A stretch of 64,000 nt of DNA from Actinoplanes missouriensis 431 (GCF_000284295.1 NC_017093.1:5642001-5706000); one strand, 5' to 3'; numbered from the stretch's first letter, positions 54,321 through 63,347 are shown. The notes: generated from the letters alone by a model not told the origin. A program made the numbers and translations.

Positions 54321-54524
54321 TCAGGAGGTGATGATCAGGTACAGCCAGCCGGCCAGCAGCAGCCCCAGGATCGTGGCGTAGAGCCACGTCGGGATCTTGT
54401 GATTGCCGGCCCGATCCTTCTGGATCTGGCGGTAGATCCGCTCACGGCGGCGCTCGATCCGGTTCCAGCGCACCTCATGCTCGGTACGCTCCGGGGGCTC
54501 AGGGGGAGAAGGCTGGTCAGGCAT
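54321..54524 (-). CDS. Small tail-anchored membrane protein
   Basis: 67 residues: a Pro/Glu-rich acidic start, a strongly basic helical middle (RIERRRERIYRQIQKD), and a C-terminal membrane helix (YATILGLLLAGWLYLIITS). Inserted with the charged part in the cytoplasm it would resemble actinobacterial small membrane proteins of unknown role. No ribosome site of note. It lies 81 bases after pafA in the same direction, beyond a hairpin. Confidence 0.75.
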   Translation of the reverse strand: MPDQPSPPEPPERTEHEVRWNRIERRRERIYRQIQKDRAGNHKIPTWLYATILGLLLAGWLYLIITS

Positions 54525-54543
54525 AACCCGACCAGCCTAGCTG

Positions 54544-54594
54544 AGCCGTCTGGCTCCGCTTCGCTCCGCTGGCGCTCGCCTGGTACCCGGTGAG
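54544..54594 (+). repeat. About 50-bp intergenic repeat, copy 2
   Basis: Begins AGCCGTCTGGCTCCGCTTCG and ends GGTGAG. It matches the element at 47639-47690, in the opposite orientation. Both copies lie at or just after the ends of genes (tatC, pafA) and include pairing arms. Confidence 0.8.
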
Positions 54595-54598
54595 CGCC
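54571..54598 (-). terminator. Hairpin after pafA
   Basis: GGCGCTC and GAGCGCC form a perfect 7-bp stem whose interior (CGCCTGGTACCCGGT) can pair imperfectly as well. It lies eight bases beyond the pafA stop, within repeat copy 2. Confidence 0.6.
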
Positions 54599-54605
54599 GC
54601 CACTC

Positions 54606-55964
54606 TCACATGCTCGCGATCAGGCGCTCCACCCGCTCGTCGTAGGCGCGGAACGGGTCCTTGCAGAGCACCGTCCGCTGCGCCTGGTCGTTCAGCTTCA
54701 GATGCACCCAGTCGACCGTGAAGTCGCGGCGCTTCTCCTGCGCGTGCTTGATGAACTCGCCGCGCAACCGGGCCCGCGTGGTCTGCGGCGGCGTCTCCTT
54801 GGCCTCGTAGATCTGCAGGTCGTTGGCGATCCGGTCGACCTGCTTGCGCTTCTCCATGAGCGCGTAGAGGCCCCGGCCGCGACGGACGTCGTGGTACGCC
54901 AGGTCGAGCTGCGCGATCCGCGGATGCGACATCGGGATCTCGTGCTTGGCCTGGTAGCGCTCGATCAGCTTGTACTTCGAGACCCAGTCGATCTCGCGGG
55001 CCACCGGGTCGAGGTCACCGCTCTCGATCGCGTTGAGGACCCGCCCCCACAGCTCCACGACCCGCTTGGCGACCGGGTCGCCGCCGCGCCGCTCGACGAA
55101 CTCGGTGGCCTTCGCCAGGTACTCCTGCTGGATCTCCAGGGCGGAGACCTCTTTGTTGTTCGCCAGACGGATCTTGCGGCGGCCGGTGACGTCGTGGCTG
55201 ACCTCGCGGATCGCCCGGATCGGGTTCTCCAGGGTCAGGTCCCGCATCACCACGCCCGCCTCGATCATGCGAAGGACGATGTCCGCGCTGCCGACCTTCA
55301 GCAGCGTGGTGACCTCGTTCATGTTCGAGTCGCCGACGATCACGTGCAGGCGGCGGTAGCGCTCGGCGTCCGCGTGCGGCTCGTCACGGGTGTTGATGAT
55401 CGGGCGGCTGCGCGTCGTCGCGCTGGAGACGCCCTCCCAGATGTGCTCGGCGCGCTGCGACAGGCAGAACACCGCGCCGCGCGGCGTCTGCAGCACCTTG
55501 CCGGCCCCGCAGATCAGCTGGCGGGTGACCAGGAACGGGATCAGGACGTCGGCGAGACGGCCGAACTCGCCGTGCCGGCTGACGAGATAGTTCTCGTGGC
55601 AGCCGTAGGAGTTGCCGGCCGAGTCGGTGTTGTTCTTGAAGAGGTAGATCTCCCCCGCGATGCCCTCGTCGTGCAGACGCTTCTCCGCGTCGACGAGCAG
55701 GCCTTCCAGGATCCGCTCGCCGGCCCGGTCGTGGGCGACCAGATCGGTGACGGAGTCGCATTCGGGGGTCGCGTACTCAGGGTGGGAACCGACATCGAGG
55801 TAAAGGCGTGCGCCGTTGCGAAGGAACACGTTGCTGCTGCGTCCCCAGGAGACCACTCGGCGGAACAGGTAGCGGGCCACCTCGTCCGGAGACAGCCGCC
55901 GCTGCCCCCGATAGGTGCACGTGACTCCGTACTCGGTCTCGAGGCCGAAAATTCGCCGTTCCAT
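54606..55964 (-). CDS. pafA: Pup-protein ligase PafA
   Basis: 452 residues. PafA uses ATP to phosphorylate the C-terminal Glu of Pup and join it to a lysine of the target. Seen: catalytic-site Glu in GLETEYG, YLDVGSHPEYATPEC (Asp), FKNNTDSAGNSYGCHENYLVSR and INTRDEPHADAERYRRLHVIVGDSN. The layout is the full family length. It is close to Dop in fold but has the ligase hallmark VGSHPEY rather than DHAHPEY. It is separated from prcA by a hairpin, so probably has its own promoter. Confidence 0.97.
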   Translation of the reverse strand: MERRIFGLETEYGVTCTYRGQRRLSPDEVARYLFRRVVSWGRSSNVFLRNGARLYLDVGSHPEYATPECDSVTDLVAHDRAGERILEGLLVDAEKRLHDEGIAGEIYLFKNNTDSAGNSYGCHENYLVSRHGEFGRLADVLIPFLVTRQLICGAGKVLQTPRGAVFCLSQRAEHIWEGVSSATTRSRPIINTRDEPHADAERYRRLHVIVGDSNMNEVTTLLKVGSADIVLRMIEAGVVMRDLTLENPIRAIREVSHDVTGRRKIRLANNKEVSALEIQQEYLAKATEFVERRGGDPVAKRVVELWGRVLNAIESGDLDPVAREIDWVSKYKLIERYQAKHEIPMSHPRIAQLDLAYHDVRRGRGLYALMEKRKQVDRIANDLQIYEAKETPPQTTRARLRGEFIKHAQEKRRDFTVDWVHLKLNDQAQRTVLCKDPFRAYDERVERLIASM

Positions 55965-56048
55965 GACAGAACACTAGCCGCAAGAAACGGTTCAGCGGCA
56001 GTCACAACTCGCTCTTTCCCGCACACACCCCGTTCATGGGTACGCGTA

Positions 56049-56085
56049 AGGGCACGTCCCATCCCCACCGGACGGAAGGTGCCCT
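56049..56085 (-). terminator. Hairpin after prcA
   Basis: AGGGCAC (56049-56055) and GTGCCCT (56079-56085) pair, with GTCC/GGAC extending the stem around a bulge. It lies 16 bases beyond the prcA stop. No T run. Confidence 0.5.
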
Positions 56086-56101
56086 CAAACGCCTGAACCG
56101 C

Positions 56102-56917
56102 TCAGGACTTCTCGTCAGGAGTCTCCTCAGTGTCCGACGACGCCGCCGAGATCGTCGGCTTCGCCTCGCCCGGCGCGGGCGGCGCCGCGTCCACGTCGCC
56201 GAGCTCCGCCTCCGGCACCGACTCGTGACCGAGCAGCGTGGTCAGCGCCGTCCCGGTGAGCCGCCGGAACGCCCGGCCCTGCCGGCGCCGGTCCAGCACC
56301 GCCACCTCGAGCTGCTTGGCCGTAAGGGTGCGGGTCTGCCCGTTCTCCCCGCCGACGCTGCCCAGCGCCTCCGCGGCGAGCGCCAGCGCGGTCTGCAGGT
56401 CCGCGGCGGTGTCGTGCCGCTCGCGCAGCACGTTCGAGATCGCCTCGGCCTGGCCGCCCATCGCCATGAAGCCGGGCTCGTCCATGACCGAGCCGTCGTA
56501 GGTCACCCGGTACAGCTCGTCGGCCTCGGGCGTGGCGCCGACCTGGGCGACGCAGAGCTCCACCTCGTACGGCTTCTGCGTCTCCGAGAAGATCGCGCCG
56601 AGCGTCTGGGTGTACGCGTTCGCGAGCGCCCGCCCGGTCACGTCCCGCCGGTCGTAGCTGAGACCGAGCATGTCGGCCATCCGGACACCGGCCCGGCGCA
56701 GGCTCTCGAACTCGTTGTACCGCCCCACCGCCGCGAACGCGATCTTGTCGTAGATCTCGCTGATCTTGCGCAGGGTGGTGATGTTCTCGGCGACCAGCAG
56801 GATGCCGCCCTCGTAGGTGAGCACCACGGCCGACCGGCCGCGGGCGATGCCCTTACGGGCGTACTCCGAGCGGTCCCGCTGGACCTGCTCGGGCGAAGCG
56901 TAGAACTGCATGGCCAC
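56102..56917 (-). CDS. prcA: 20S proteasome alpha subunit PrcA
   Basis: 271 residues. N-terminus MAMQFYASPEQ forms the gate; YARKGIARGRSAVVL, LLVAENI, DKIAFAAVGRYNEFE and RADMLGLSY-like segments fit bacterial alpha subunits. It caps the beta rings of the proteasome and docks Arc/Mpa. The C-terminus (PPAPGEAKPTISAASSDTEE) is an acidic, disordered tail. GTG 56917 has GGAG nine bases upstream, better than ATG 56911. It lies 34 bases after prcB. Confidence 0.97.
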   Translation of the reverse strand: MAMQFYASPEQVQRDRSEYARKGIARGRSAVVLTYEGGILLVAENITTLRKISEIYDKIAFAAVGRYNEFESLRRAGVRMADMLGLSYDRRDVTGRALANAYTQTLGAIFSETQKPYEVELCVAQVGATPEADELYRVTYDGSVMDEPGFMAMGGQAEAISNVLRERHDTAADLQTALALAAEALGSVGGENGQTRTLTAKQLEVAVLDRRRQGRAFRRLTGTALTTLLGHESVPEAELGDVDAAPPAPGEAKPTISAASSDTEETPDEKS

Positions 56918-56951
56918 GGGTGGCTTCTCCTATCTGGTGAAAGAGAGCGGA

Positions 56952-57791
56952 TCAGCCGCCCGGGTTCTCCATACGTCCCTGGACGACCCGCTCGGCCACC
57001 GTGGTGATCTCCTCGTCGCTGAGCCGCTGCGTGCCGTTCGCGGTCGCCGTCATGACCACCGGGTAGATCTTGCGGGTCACGTCCGGCCCGCCGGTCGCGG
57101 TGTCGTCGTCGGCCGCGTCGTAGAGCGCCTCGACCGCCAGCGTGATCGCGTCCGCGGTGCTCACACCCGCCCGGTACCGCTTCTTCAGCGCCGACTTCGC
57201 GAACAGCGAACCCGAGCCGATCGCCTCGTAGCCGGTCTCCTCGTAGAGACCGCCGGCCACGTCGAAGCTGAAGATCCGGCCGGCCCGCGCCGGGTCGGCC
57301 GGCGACAGGTCGAACCCGGCGAACAGCGGCACGACCGCGAGGCCCTGCATCGCCGCGCCCAGGTTGCCGCGGACCATCGCGGCCAGGCGGTTCGCCTTAC
57401 CGTCGAGGGAGAGCATCGCTCCCTCGATCTTCTCGTAGTGCTCCAGCTCCACCTGGAACAGCCGGATCAGCTCGATGCCGATGCCGGCCGTACCCGCGAT
57501 GCCGATCAGCGAGTACGAGTCCGCCGGGTGGACCTTCCTGATGTCGCGGCTCGCGATCAGGTTCCCCATGGTCGCGCGCCGGTCACCTGCCATCACCACA
57601 CCGTCGGCCGTCGCGATCGCGACGATCGTGGTGCCGTGCGGCGCGACGTCGCCGGAGAGCCCGGGCGGAAGCGGCCGCCGCCCCGGCAGCATCTCCGGAG
57701 CGGCCTGACTCAGGAACTGCGTGAAGGAGGACGTCCCCGTGTTGGTGAAGAAATCCGGTAGACGCCCGGATGGATCAAAGCCCGTCGCCAC
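56952..57791 (-). CDS. prcB: 20S proteasome beta subunit PrcB
   Basis: 279 residues with a 53-residue propeptide; autocleavage before Thr54 (PHG|TTIVAIATADGVVMAGDRR) frees the N-terminal nucleophile. DRRATMGNLIASRDIRKV, AGTAGIGIELIRLFQVELEHYEK and MVRGNLGAAMQG match mycobacterial PrcB closely. Catalytic residues are intact. GTG 57791 has AAAGGAA six bases before it. It makes the inner proteolytic rings; prcA follows in the same transcript. Confidence 0.97.
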   Translation of the reverse strand: MATGFDPSGRLPDFFTNTGTSSFTQFLSQAAPEMLPGRRPLPPGLSGDVAPHGTTIVAIATADGVVMAGDRRATMGNLIASRDIRKVHPADSYSLIGIAGTAGIGIELIRLFQVELEHYEKIEGAMLSLDGKANRLAAMVRGNLGAAMQGLAVVPLFAGFDLSPADPARAGRIFSFDVAGGLYEETGYEAIGSGSLFAKSALKKRYRAGVSTADAITLAVEALYDAADDDTATGGPDVTRKIYPVVMTATANGTQRLSDEEITTVAERVVQGRMENPGG

Positions 57792-57988
57792 GTGGTTCCT
57801 TTCAGATACGTGATCGCATCGGCGCGAGAATGGCCGCCGTTGCAGTTGAAGCACACTATCGCGCTCACCGACCAGGAGCGATGAACATCATCGACGTGTT
57901 GTGAGTAGCCCGCGCCACAGGAATGGCGCGCCGGACGCCGCGACGGCCGTGAGCCATCGCCGACGCCCGGCATAAACGGACAATTAAC

Positions 57989-58204
57989 TCACTGGCCGCC
58001 TTTTTGGACGTATCCGCGGACAAACTCTTCCGCGTTCTCCTCGAGAACGCTGTCGATTTCGTCCAGCAGGTCGTCGACGTCCTCGGTGATCTCCGCGTGC
58101 CGCTCGGCTACCTCAGGATTGGCCTCGACGGTGACGTCCTCGACTTCTTCGCCGCTGCGCCCGCGCTCGGACTGCGACTGACCACCTGTGTCTCGGGTTG
58201 CCAT
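57989..58204 (-). CDS. pup: Prokaryotic ubiquitin-like protein Pup
   Basis: 71 residues, highly charged and disordered, with a DDLLDEIDSVLEENAEEFV helix that Arc/Mpa recognises and a C-terminal GGQ. Because it ends in Gln, Dop must deamidate it to Glu before PafA can attach it to lysines. ATG 58204 has GGGGG six bases upstream; a longer frame was discarded. It lies between dop and prcB in the same direction. Confidence 0.97.
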   Translation of the reverse strand: MATRDTGGQSQSERGRSGEEVEDVTVEANPEVAERHAEITEDVDDLLDEIDSVLEENAEEFVRGYVQKGGQ

Positions 58205-58284
58205 GGATGTCCCCCTTCTCAGCCGCCCGAAGTCCTGCAACATCGGGTTGGAAAAAACCTACCTCGCGCCTGTGACAAAACACA

Positions 58285-59802
58285 TCACCGGCTGGTGATC
58301 ACCTCGAGCAGGTCCTTGGCGCTCTCGCACGTGTCGAAGAGCGCGCCGACATGCTTCTTGGTGCCACGCTCGGGTTCCATCATCGGCACCCGCACCAGAG
58401 ACTCCCGCCCGACATCGAAGATCACCGAGTCCCAGCTGGCGGCGACCACTTCGGAGGCGTACTGCGCGAGGCAGCGGCCGCGGAAGTAGGCCCGGGTGTC
58501 GTCCGGCGGCTCGTACATGGCGCGCTGGGTCTCGTCCGCCTCGAGCAGGGTCTTCATCGACCCGCGGGCGACGAGGCGGTGGTAGAGGCCCTTCTCCGGG
58601 CGCACGTCGGCGTACTGCAGGTCGACGAGCTGGAGTTTCGGCGAGTTCCAGCCGAGGTTCTCGCGTTCCCGGTAACCCTCGAGCAGGCGCAGTTTGGCGA
58701 CCCAGTCGAGGCTGTCGGACAGCTCGAACGGGTCGCGGCCCAGGCCGTCGAGCACCGATTCCCACCGGTCGAGCACGTCGGCGGTCTGCTCGTCGGCGTC
58801 GGTGCCGTACCGCTCGTCGACGAACGCTCGGGCCCGCTCGTAGTACGCCCACTGCAGGTCGAGCGCGGTGAGCCGGCGGCCGTCGCGCAGCCGCATCAGA
58901 TGCTTCAGCGAGGGGTCGTGCGAGACGGCCTTGAGCTCGCTGACCGGGTCGGCGATGCCGAGCTCCCCGGTGAACACCTTCTCCTCGATCATGTTGAGGA
59001 CCAGCGAGGTGGTGCCCATCTTCAGGTACGACGCGATCTCGGAGAGGTTCGCGTCGCCGATGATGACGTGCAGCCGGCGGTACTTGTCGGCATCGGCGTG
59101 CGGCTCGTCCCGGGTGTTGATGATCGGCCGCTTGAGTGTCGTCTCCAGACCGACCTCGACCTCGAAGAAGTCGGCACGGGAGGAGATCTGGAAGCCGGCG
59201 CCGCTGCCGTCCTGCCCGATGCCGACCCGGCCCACGCCGGTGAAGATCTGCCGGGTGACGAAGAACGGCGTGAGGTGCGCGACGATGTCGGCGAACGGGG
59301 TCTGCCGGCGCATCAGGTAGTTCTCGTGGGACCCGTACGAGGCGCCCTTGTTGTCGGTGTTGTTCTTGTAGAGCTGGATGCGGTGGGTGCCGGGGATGGT
59401 GGCGGCGCGGCGCGAGGCCTCGGCCATGACCCGTTCGCCGGCCTTGTCCCACTTGACGACGTCGAGCGGGTTGGTGCACTCGGGTGTCGAGTACTCCGGG
59501 TGCGCGTGGTCGACGTAGAGCCGGGCGCCGTTGGTCAGTATCACGTTGGCCAGGCCGAGGTCCTCGTCCGCGAGGGCCTCGGCGGGGTCGTAGGCGGCGC
59601 CGGAGTAGGTGAAGCCGCGCGCGTCGCGCAGCGGCGACTCCTCCTCGTAGTCCCAGCGGGCCCGGCCGCCGCGGTTGAGCTCGGGCCGGGCGCCGTAGGC
59701 GTTGACCACCTGCGAGGAGGTCACCATCGGGTTGGCTCCGGGCTGTCCGGGCACCGAAATGCCGTATTCGACCTCGGTTCCCATAATCCGTCGAACGCTC
59801 AT
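58285..59802 (-). CDS. dop: Pup deamidase/depupylase Dop
   Basis: 505 residues. Same fold as PafA, with GTEVEYGISV, DHAHPEYSTPEC (catalytic Asp region), the family's longer loop after WDYEEESPL, YKNNTDNKGASYGSHENYLMRR, and INTRDEPHADADKYRRLHVIIGDAN. It deamidates the C-terminal Gln of Pup and removes Pup from substrates, using ATP as a cofactor. ATG 59802 gives the family's MSVRRIMGTEVEYG start, with AGGGTGG upstream. Pup is 80 bases downstream. Confidence 0.96.
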   Translation of the reverse strand: MSVRRIMGTEVEYGISVPGQPGANPMVTSSQVVNAYGARPELNRGGRARWDYEEESPLRDARGFTYSGAAYDPAEALADEDLGLANVILTNGARLYVDHAHPEYSTPECTNPLDVVKWDKAGERVMAEASRRAATIPGTHRIQLYKNNTDNKGASYGSHENYLMRRQTPFADIVAHLTPFFVTRQIFTGVGRVGIGQDGSGAGFQISSRADFFEVEVGLETTLKRPIINTRDEPHADADKYRRLHVIIGDANLSEIASYLKMGTTSLVLNMIEEKVFTGELGIADPVSELKAVSHDPSLKHLMRLRDGRRLTALDLQWAYYERARAFVDERYGTDADEQTADVLDRWESVLDGLGRDPFELSDSLDWVAKLRLLEGYRERENLGWNSPKLQLVDLQYADVRPEKGLYHRLVARGSMKTLLEADETQRAMYEPPDDTRAYFRGRCLAQYASEVVAASWDSVIFDVGRESLVRVPMMEPERGTKKHVGALFDTCESAKDLLEVITSR

Positions 59803-59849
59803 GCGACCACCCTGTCCGCCACGAAGCCAAGCGTGCTCATTCATTGAGC

Positions 59850-61040
59850 CTAGACGCTCTGGCGGCGCTTCCCGAAGCGGGGAGTGCGCGGCGTTTCACC
59901 TTCCGTGGCGTCAAAGATCACCGCGAGCCGCTGACCGGGTCGCTCGATCAGGCGATGACCGGCGTGCGCGGCGAGCAGAGTTCCGGCCACGAAACCGAAA
60001 ACGATCAGCGGCCGGTTGTCGGTGAGCCGGACCAGCACGCCGAGAACCAGCAGGTGCAGCAGGTAGAGCGAGTAGCTGACGGTGCCGAGCCAGGTCAGGA
60101 TGCCGGGCACCGCACGCCGGCGGAGGGCGAAAGCGATCCCGAAAGTTCCGGCCACCGCGACCGCGCACGGCGCGCCGAACTGCGCCGTCACTCCGGCGAG
60201 AACCGCGGCAAGTCCGCCGATCGTGGCGATTAGCCCGGTTTGCCGCTGTTGCGCGCGGTAGATCACGGTCCCCGCGAACATCACCGCCAGCATGGTCAGC
60301 GCCTGCGCCGAGGACGCGCTCGTCACCCACGTCGTGGCATGGCCGTTCGCGAGCGGCAGCGCGAGCAGGCCGAGTGCCGCGACACCGGCGACGCGGGCCG
60401 TCACACCCCCCGTCCGGTACGCCCCGAGCACTCCCGCGACCACCAGCAGCACCCCGCCCGCCGTCACCGCCCGGGCCGCGCCGCTGCCGCCGAACAGGTC
60501 GTCCGGCAGCCTCGTCCCGCCGGCCAGGGCGACGCCCGTGAGCCCGGCCGCCCAGCATGCGCTGAACCGGTGCAGCCGCCACGCGAACAGCCCGGCGACC
60601 AGCAGGTAGAACAGCATCTCGTAACTGAGGGTCCAGAACGGCCGGACGAGCCCTCGTACCCCCAGAAGGTCTTGCAGCATGGTGGCGTGCGCCAGCACGC
60701 TCGCCGAGGTCTCGGTCCGCAGCTGGCCCGGCAGGCGATGGAGCCCGGCGGCCGCCAGGCCGGCGGCGAGGACGACGGTGACCAGGTACGCCGGGTAGAT
60801 CCGGCACAGCCGCCCGGCCCAGAACCGGCGCAGCGAGCCGTGCCGTTCCAGGGACATCGGGATGACGTATCCGCTGACCAGGAAGAACAGCAGAACAGCG
60901 TATTTGCCGAGGTCGAAGGCGCGGTAGATCTGCAGGTGCAGGCCGGCGCCGAGGACGACCGGGCTGAGGTGGAAGAGGGCGACCACGACGGCCGCGTAGC
61001 CGCGGAGCGCGTCGAGCCACGCGAGTCGGGGTGCTGTCAC
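59850..61040 (-). CDS. Acyltransferase-3 (OafA/YrhL) family membrane protein
   Basis: 396 residues with about ten membrane helices. Family start LAWLDALRGYAAVVVALFH (catalytic His), then FFLVSGYVIPMSL, RRFWAGRLCRIYPAYLVTV and FWTLSYEMLFYLLVAGL. It transfers acetyl or other acyl groups to a sugar or glycolipid of the envelope. It sits between arc and dop on the same strand, an unusual place, with 47 bases to dop and 60 to arc. A role in proteasome function is not implied. GTG 61040. Confidence 0.88.
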   Translation of the reverse strand: MTAPRLAWLDALRGYAAVVVALFHLSPVVLGAGLHLQIYRAFDLGKYAVLLFFLVSGYVIPMSLERHGSLRRFWAGRLCRIYPAYLVTVVLAAGLAAAGLHRLPGQLRTETSASVLAHATMLQDLLGVRGLVRPFWTLSYEMLFYLLVAGLFAWRLHRFSACWAAGLTGVALAGGTRLPDDLFGGSGAARAVTAGGVLLVVAGVLGAYRTGGVTARVAGVAALGLLALPLANGHATTWVTSASSAQALTMLAVMFAGTVIYRAQQRQTGLIATIGGLAAVLAGVTAQFGAPCAVAVAGTFGIAFALRRRAVPGILTWLGTVSYSLYLLHLLVLGVLVRLTDNRPLIVFGFVAGTLLAAHAGHRLIERPGQRLAVIFDATEGETPRTPRFGKRRQSV

Positions 61041-61100
61041 ACGGGTTGAACGACAGCCGGGCCGGAGGGTTGCCCCCTCCGGCCCGGCTCACATCGCGTT

Positions 61101-62882
61101 CTACAGGTACTGACCGGTGTTGGACGCCGTCTCGATGGAACGGCCGGCCTCCGCGCCCTTGCCGCCGGAGACGAGCGTGCGGATGTAGACGATCCGCTCG
61201 CCCTTCTTGCCGGAGATCCGGGCCCAGTCGTCGGGGTTCGTCGTGTTCGGCAGGTCCTCGTTCTCCCGGAACTCGTCGACGCAGCTGTCGAGCAGGTGCT
61301 GCAGCCGCAGACCCTTCTTGCCGGAGGTGAGGAACTCCTTGATCGCCATCTTCTTGCCGCGGTCCACGATGTTCTGGATCATCGCGCCGGAGTTGAAGTC
61401 CTTGAAGTACAGGACCTCCTTGTCACCGTTGGCGTAGGTGACCTCGAGGAAGCGGTTCTCCTCGGTCTCCGTGTACATCCGGAGCACGACCGCCTCGATC
61501 ATCGCGGCGACCGTGGCGTCCCGGTTGCCACCGTGCTCGGTCAGGTCGTCCGAGCTGAGCGGCAGGTCGGAGAGGATGTACTTGGCGAAGATGTCCTTCG
61601 CGGCCTCGGCGTCCGGACGCTCGATCTTGATCTTCACGTCGAGACGGCCGGGGCGCAGGATCGCCGGGTCGATCATGTCTTCCCGGTTCGACGCGCCGAT
61701 GACGATCACGTTCTCCAGGCCCTCGACGCCGTCGATCTCGCTGAGCAGCTGGGGAACGATGGTGTTCTCCACGTCGGAGGAGACACCGGAGCCACGGGTA
61801 CGGAAGATCGAGTCCATCTCGTCGAAGAACACGATCACCGGCGTGCCCTCGCCGGCCTTCTCCCGGGCCCGCTGGAAGACCAGGCGGATGTGCCGCTCGG
61901 TCTCACCCACGTACTTGTTCAGCAGTTCCGGACCCTTGATGTTGAGGAAGTAGCTGGTGTGCTTCTCCTCGCCGCGCCGCTCGGCGATCTTCTTCGCCAG
62001 CGAGTTGGCGACCGCCTTGGCGATCAGGGTCTTGCCGCAGCCGGGCGGGCCGTAGAGCAGGATGCCCTTCGGCGGGCGCAGCTGGTGCTCCCGGAACAGG
62101 TCGGCATGCAGGAACGGCAGCTCCACGGCGTCGCGGATCTGCTCGATCTGCGCGTGCAGGCCACCGATGTCGGTGTAGTCGACGTCGGGGACCTCCTCGA
62201 GGACGAGCTCCTCGACCTCGCTCTTCGGGATCCGCTCGTACGCGTACGCCGAACGGGGCTCGATCATGAGCGAGTCACCGGCGCGCAGCTTGCTGATCTC
62301 GAGCGAGTCGGCGAGGAAGACGATCCGCTCCTCGTCGGCGTGCGAGACCACCAGCGCCCGGTCGGCGAGGCCGCCGGCCGGATTGTCGAGGACCTCCTTG
62401 AGCAGGACGACCTCACCGGTGCGCTCGTAGCCGAACGCGTCGACCACGTTGAGCGCGTCGTTGAGCAGGACTTCCTGGCCCCGCTTCAGTTCCTCGGTCT
62501 CCAGGGACGGTGAGACCGCCACCCGGAGCTTGCGGCCTCCGGTGAACACGTCCACCGTGCCGTCGGAGTGTGCCGCCAGGAAAACGCCGTAACCGCTGGG
62601 CGGCTGGGCGAGCCGGTCAATCTCTTCCTTGAGAGTGACGATCTGGGTCCGGGCTTCCTTGAGGGTCGCCACGAGCCGCTCGTTGTTCTCGGTCACTCGG
62701 GCCAGCTGCGCCTGCGTTGCCGCGAGCCGTTCCTCGAGCTGCCGGACGTGTCGGGGGCTTTCCGTCAACTTCCGCCTGACCAGGGCGAGTTCCTCTTGCA
62801 GGAACGCAACCTGGCTGGAGAGATCGTTGGCTTCCTTCTCCCATCGTGCGGCGCGGGAGTCCGCTTCGTCGCTACGTGCCAC
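61101..62882 (-). CDS. arc: Proteasomal AAA+ ATPase Arc (Mpa)
   Basis: 593 residues: N-terminal coiled coil that binds Pup (about 10-75), two OB folds, then the AAA+ domain with Walker A LYGPPGCGKTLIAKAV, Walker B VIVFFDEMDSIF, sensor ASNREDMIDPAIL and GRLDVKIKIERP. The C-terminal GQYL docks into pockets of the 20S alpha ring. It unfolds pupylated proteins and feeds them to PrcAB. GTG 62882 has GGGGAGG six bases upstream. It starts the leftward proteasome genes, divergent from ferredoxin. Confidence 0.97.
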   Translation of the reverse strand: MARSDEADSRAARWEKEANDLSSQVAFLQEELALVRRKLTESPRHVRQLEERLAATQAQLARVTENNERLVATLKEARTQIVTLKEEIDRLAQPPSGYGVFLAAHSDGTVDVFTGGRKLRVAVSPSLETEELKRGQEVLLNDALNVVDAFGYERTGEVVLLKEVLDNPAGGLADRALVVSHADEERIVFLADSLEISKLRAGDSLMIEPRSAYAYERIPKSEVEELVLEEVPDVDYTDIGGLHAQIEQIRDAVELPFLHADLFREHQLRPPKGILLYGPPGCGKTLIAKAVANSLAKKIAERRGEEKHTSYFLNIKGPELLNKYVGETERHIRLVFQRAREKAGEGTPVIVFFDEMDSIFRTRGSGVSSDVENTIVPQLLSEIDGVEGLENVIVIGASNREDMIDPAILRPGRLDVKIKIERPDAEAAKDIFAKYILSDLPLSSDDLTEHGGNRDATVAAMIEAVVLRMYTETEENRFLEVTYANGDKEVLYFKDFNSGAMIQNIVDRGKKMAIKEFLTSGKKGLRLQHLLDSCVDEFRENEDLPNTTNPDDWARISGKKGERIVYIRTLVSGGKGAEAGRSIETASNTGQYL

Positions 62883-62974
62883 GTCCCACCTCCCCGGGGG
62901 GCTCGAACGTCTTGGGATAACACTAGCCGTTGCGAACCGATTTTCGACCCATGCAACACCCTCGTCACCGACTC

Positions 62975-62990
62975 TTGATCGATTGATCAA
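62975..62990. promoter_or_regulatory. Inverted repeat TTGATC-GATT-GATCAA between arc and ferredoxin genes
   Basis: A perfect 6-bp inverted repeat with a 4-base spacer in the 174-base divergent promoter region, 66-93 bases from either start. It is AT-rich against the local background and a good operator candidate. Confidence 0.45.
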
Positions 62991-63056
62991 CCCGCGGCCG
63001 ATGGGTGTATCGGATCTTCGGGTACGGTCGGAGCGGGCACGTTGCGGGAGGTATGG

Positions 63057-63347
63057 GTGTCGGCGGAGACTGCGGATGACCTGCGGGTCTGGATCGATCA
63101 GGACTTGTGCACGGGTGACGGGCTCTGCGCGCAGTACGCGCCGGAGGTCTTCGAGCTCGACATCGACGGACTCGCCTACGTGAAGAACGACACGGGTGAT
63201 CTTTTGCAGGAACCGGGCGTGCGGGCGGACGTGCCGGCCCGGTTGCTGCTAGAGGTGATCGACTCCGCGAAGGAGTGCCCCGGCGACTGCATCCACGTGG
63301 TGCGCCGGGCCGACGGCGTCGCCGTGGCCGGCCCGGACGCCGCCTAG
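63057..63347 (+). CDS. Small [3Fe-4S]/[4Fe-4S] ferredoxin
   Basis: 96 residues. Cluster motif C-T-G-D-G-L-C (C1-x2-Asp-x2-C) and ECPGDC supply three Cys ligands plus an Asp at the position of the fourth ligand. Such ferredoxins pass electrons to cytochromes P450 or other oxygenases; an Asp there can hold a fourth iron. No P450 gene is nearby. GTG 63057 has GGGAGG five to six bases upstream; the TTG at 63042 is less likely. Its stop overlaps by four bases the end of the next, convergent gene. Confidence 0.88.
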   Translation: MSAETADDLRVWIDQDLCTGDGLCAQYAPEVFELDIDGLAYVKNDTGDLLQEPGVRADVPARLLLEVIDSAKECPGDCIHVVRRADGVAVAGPDAA

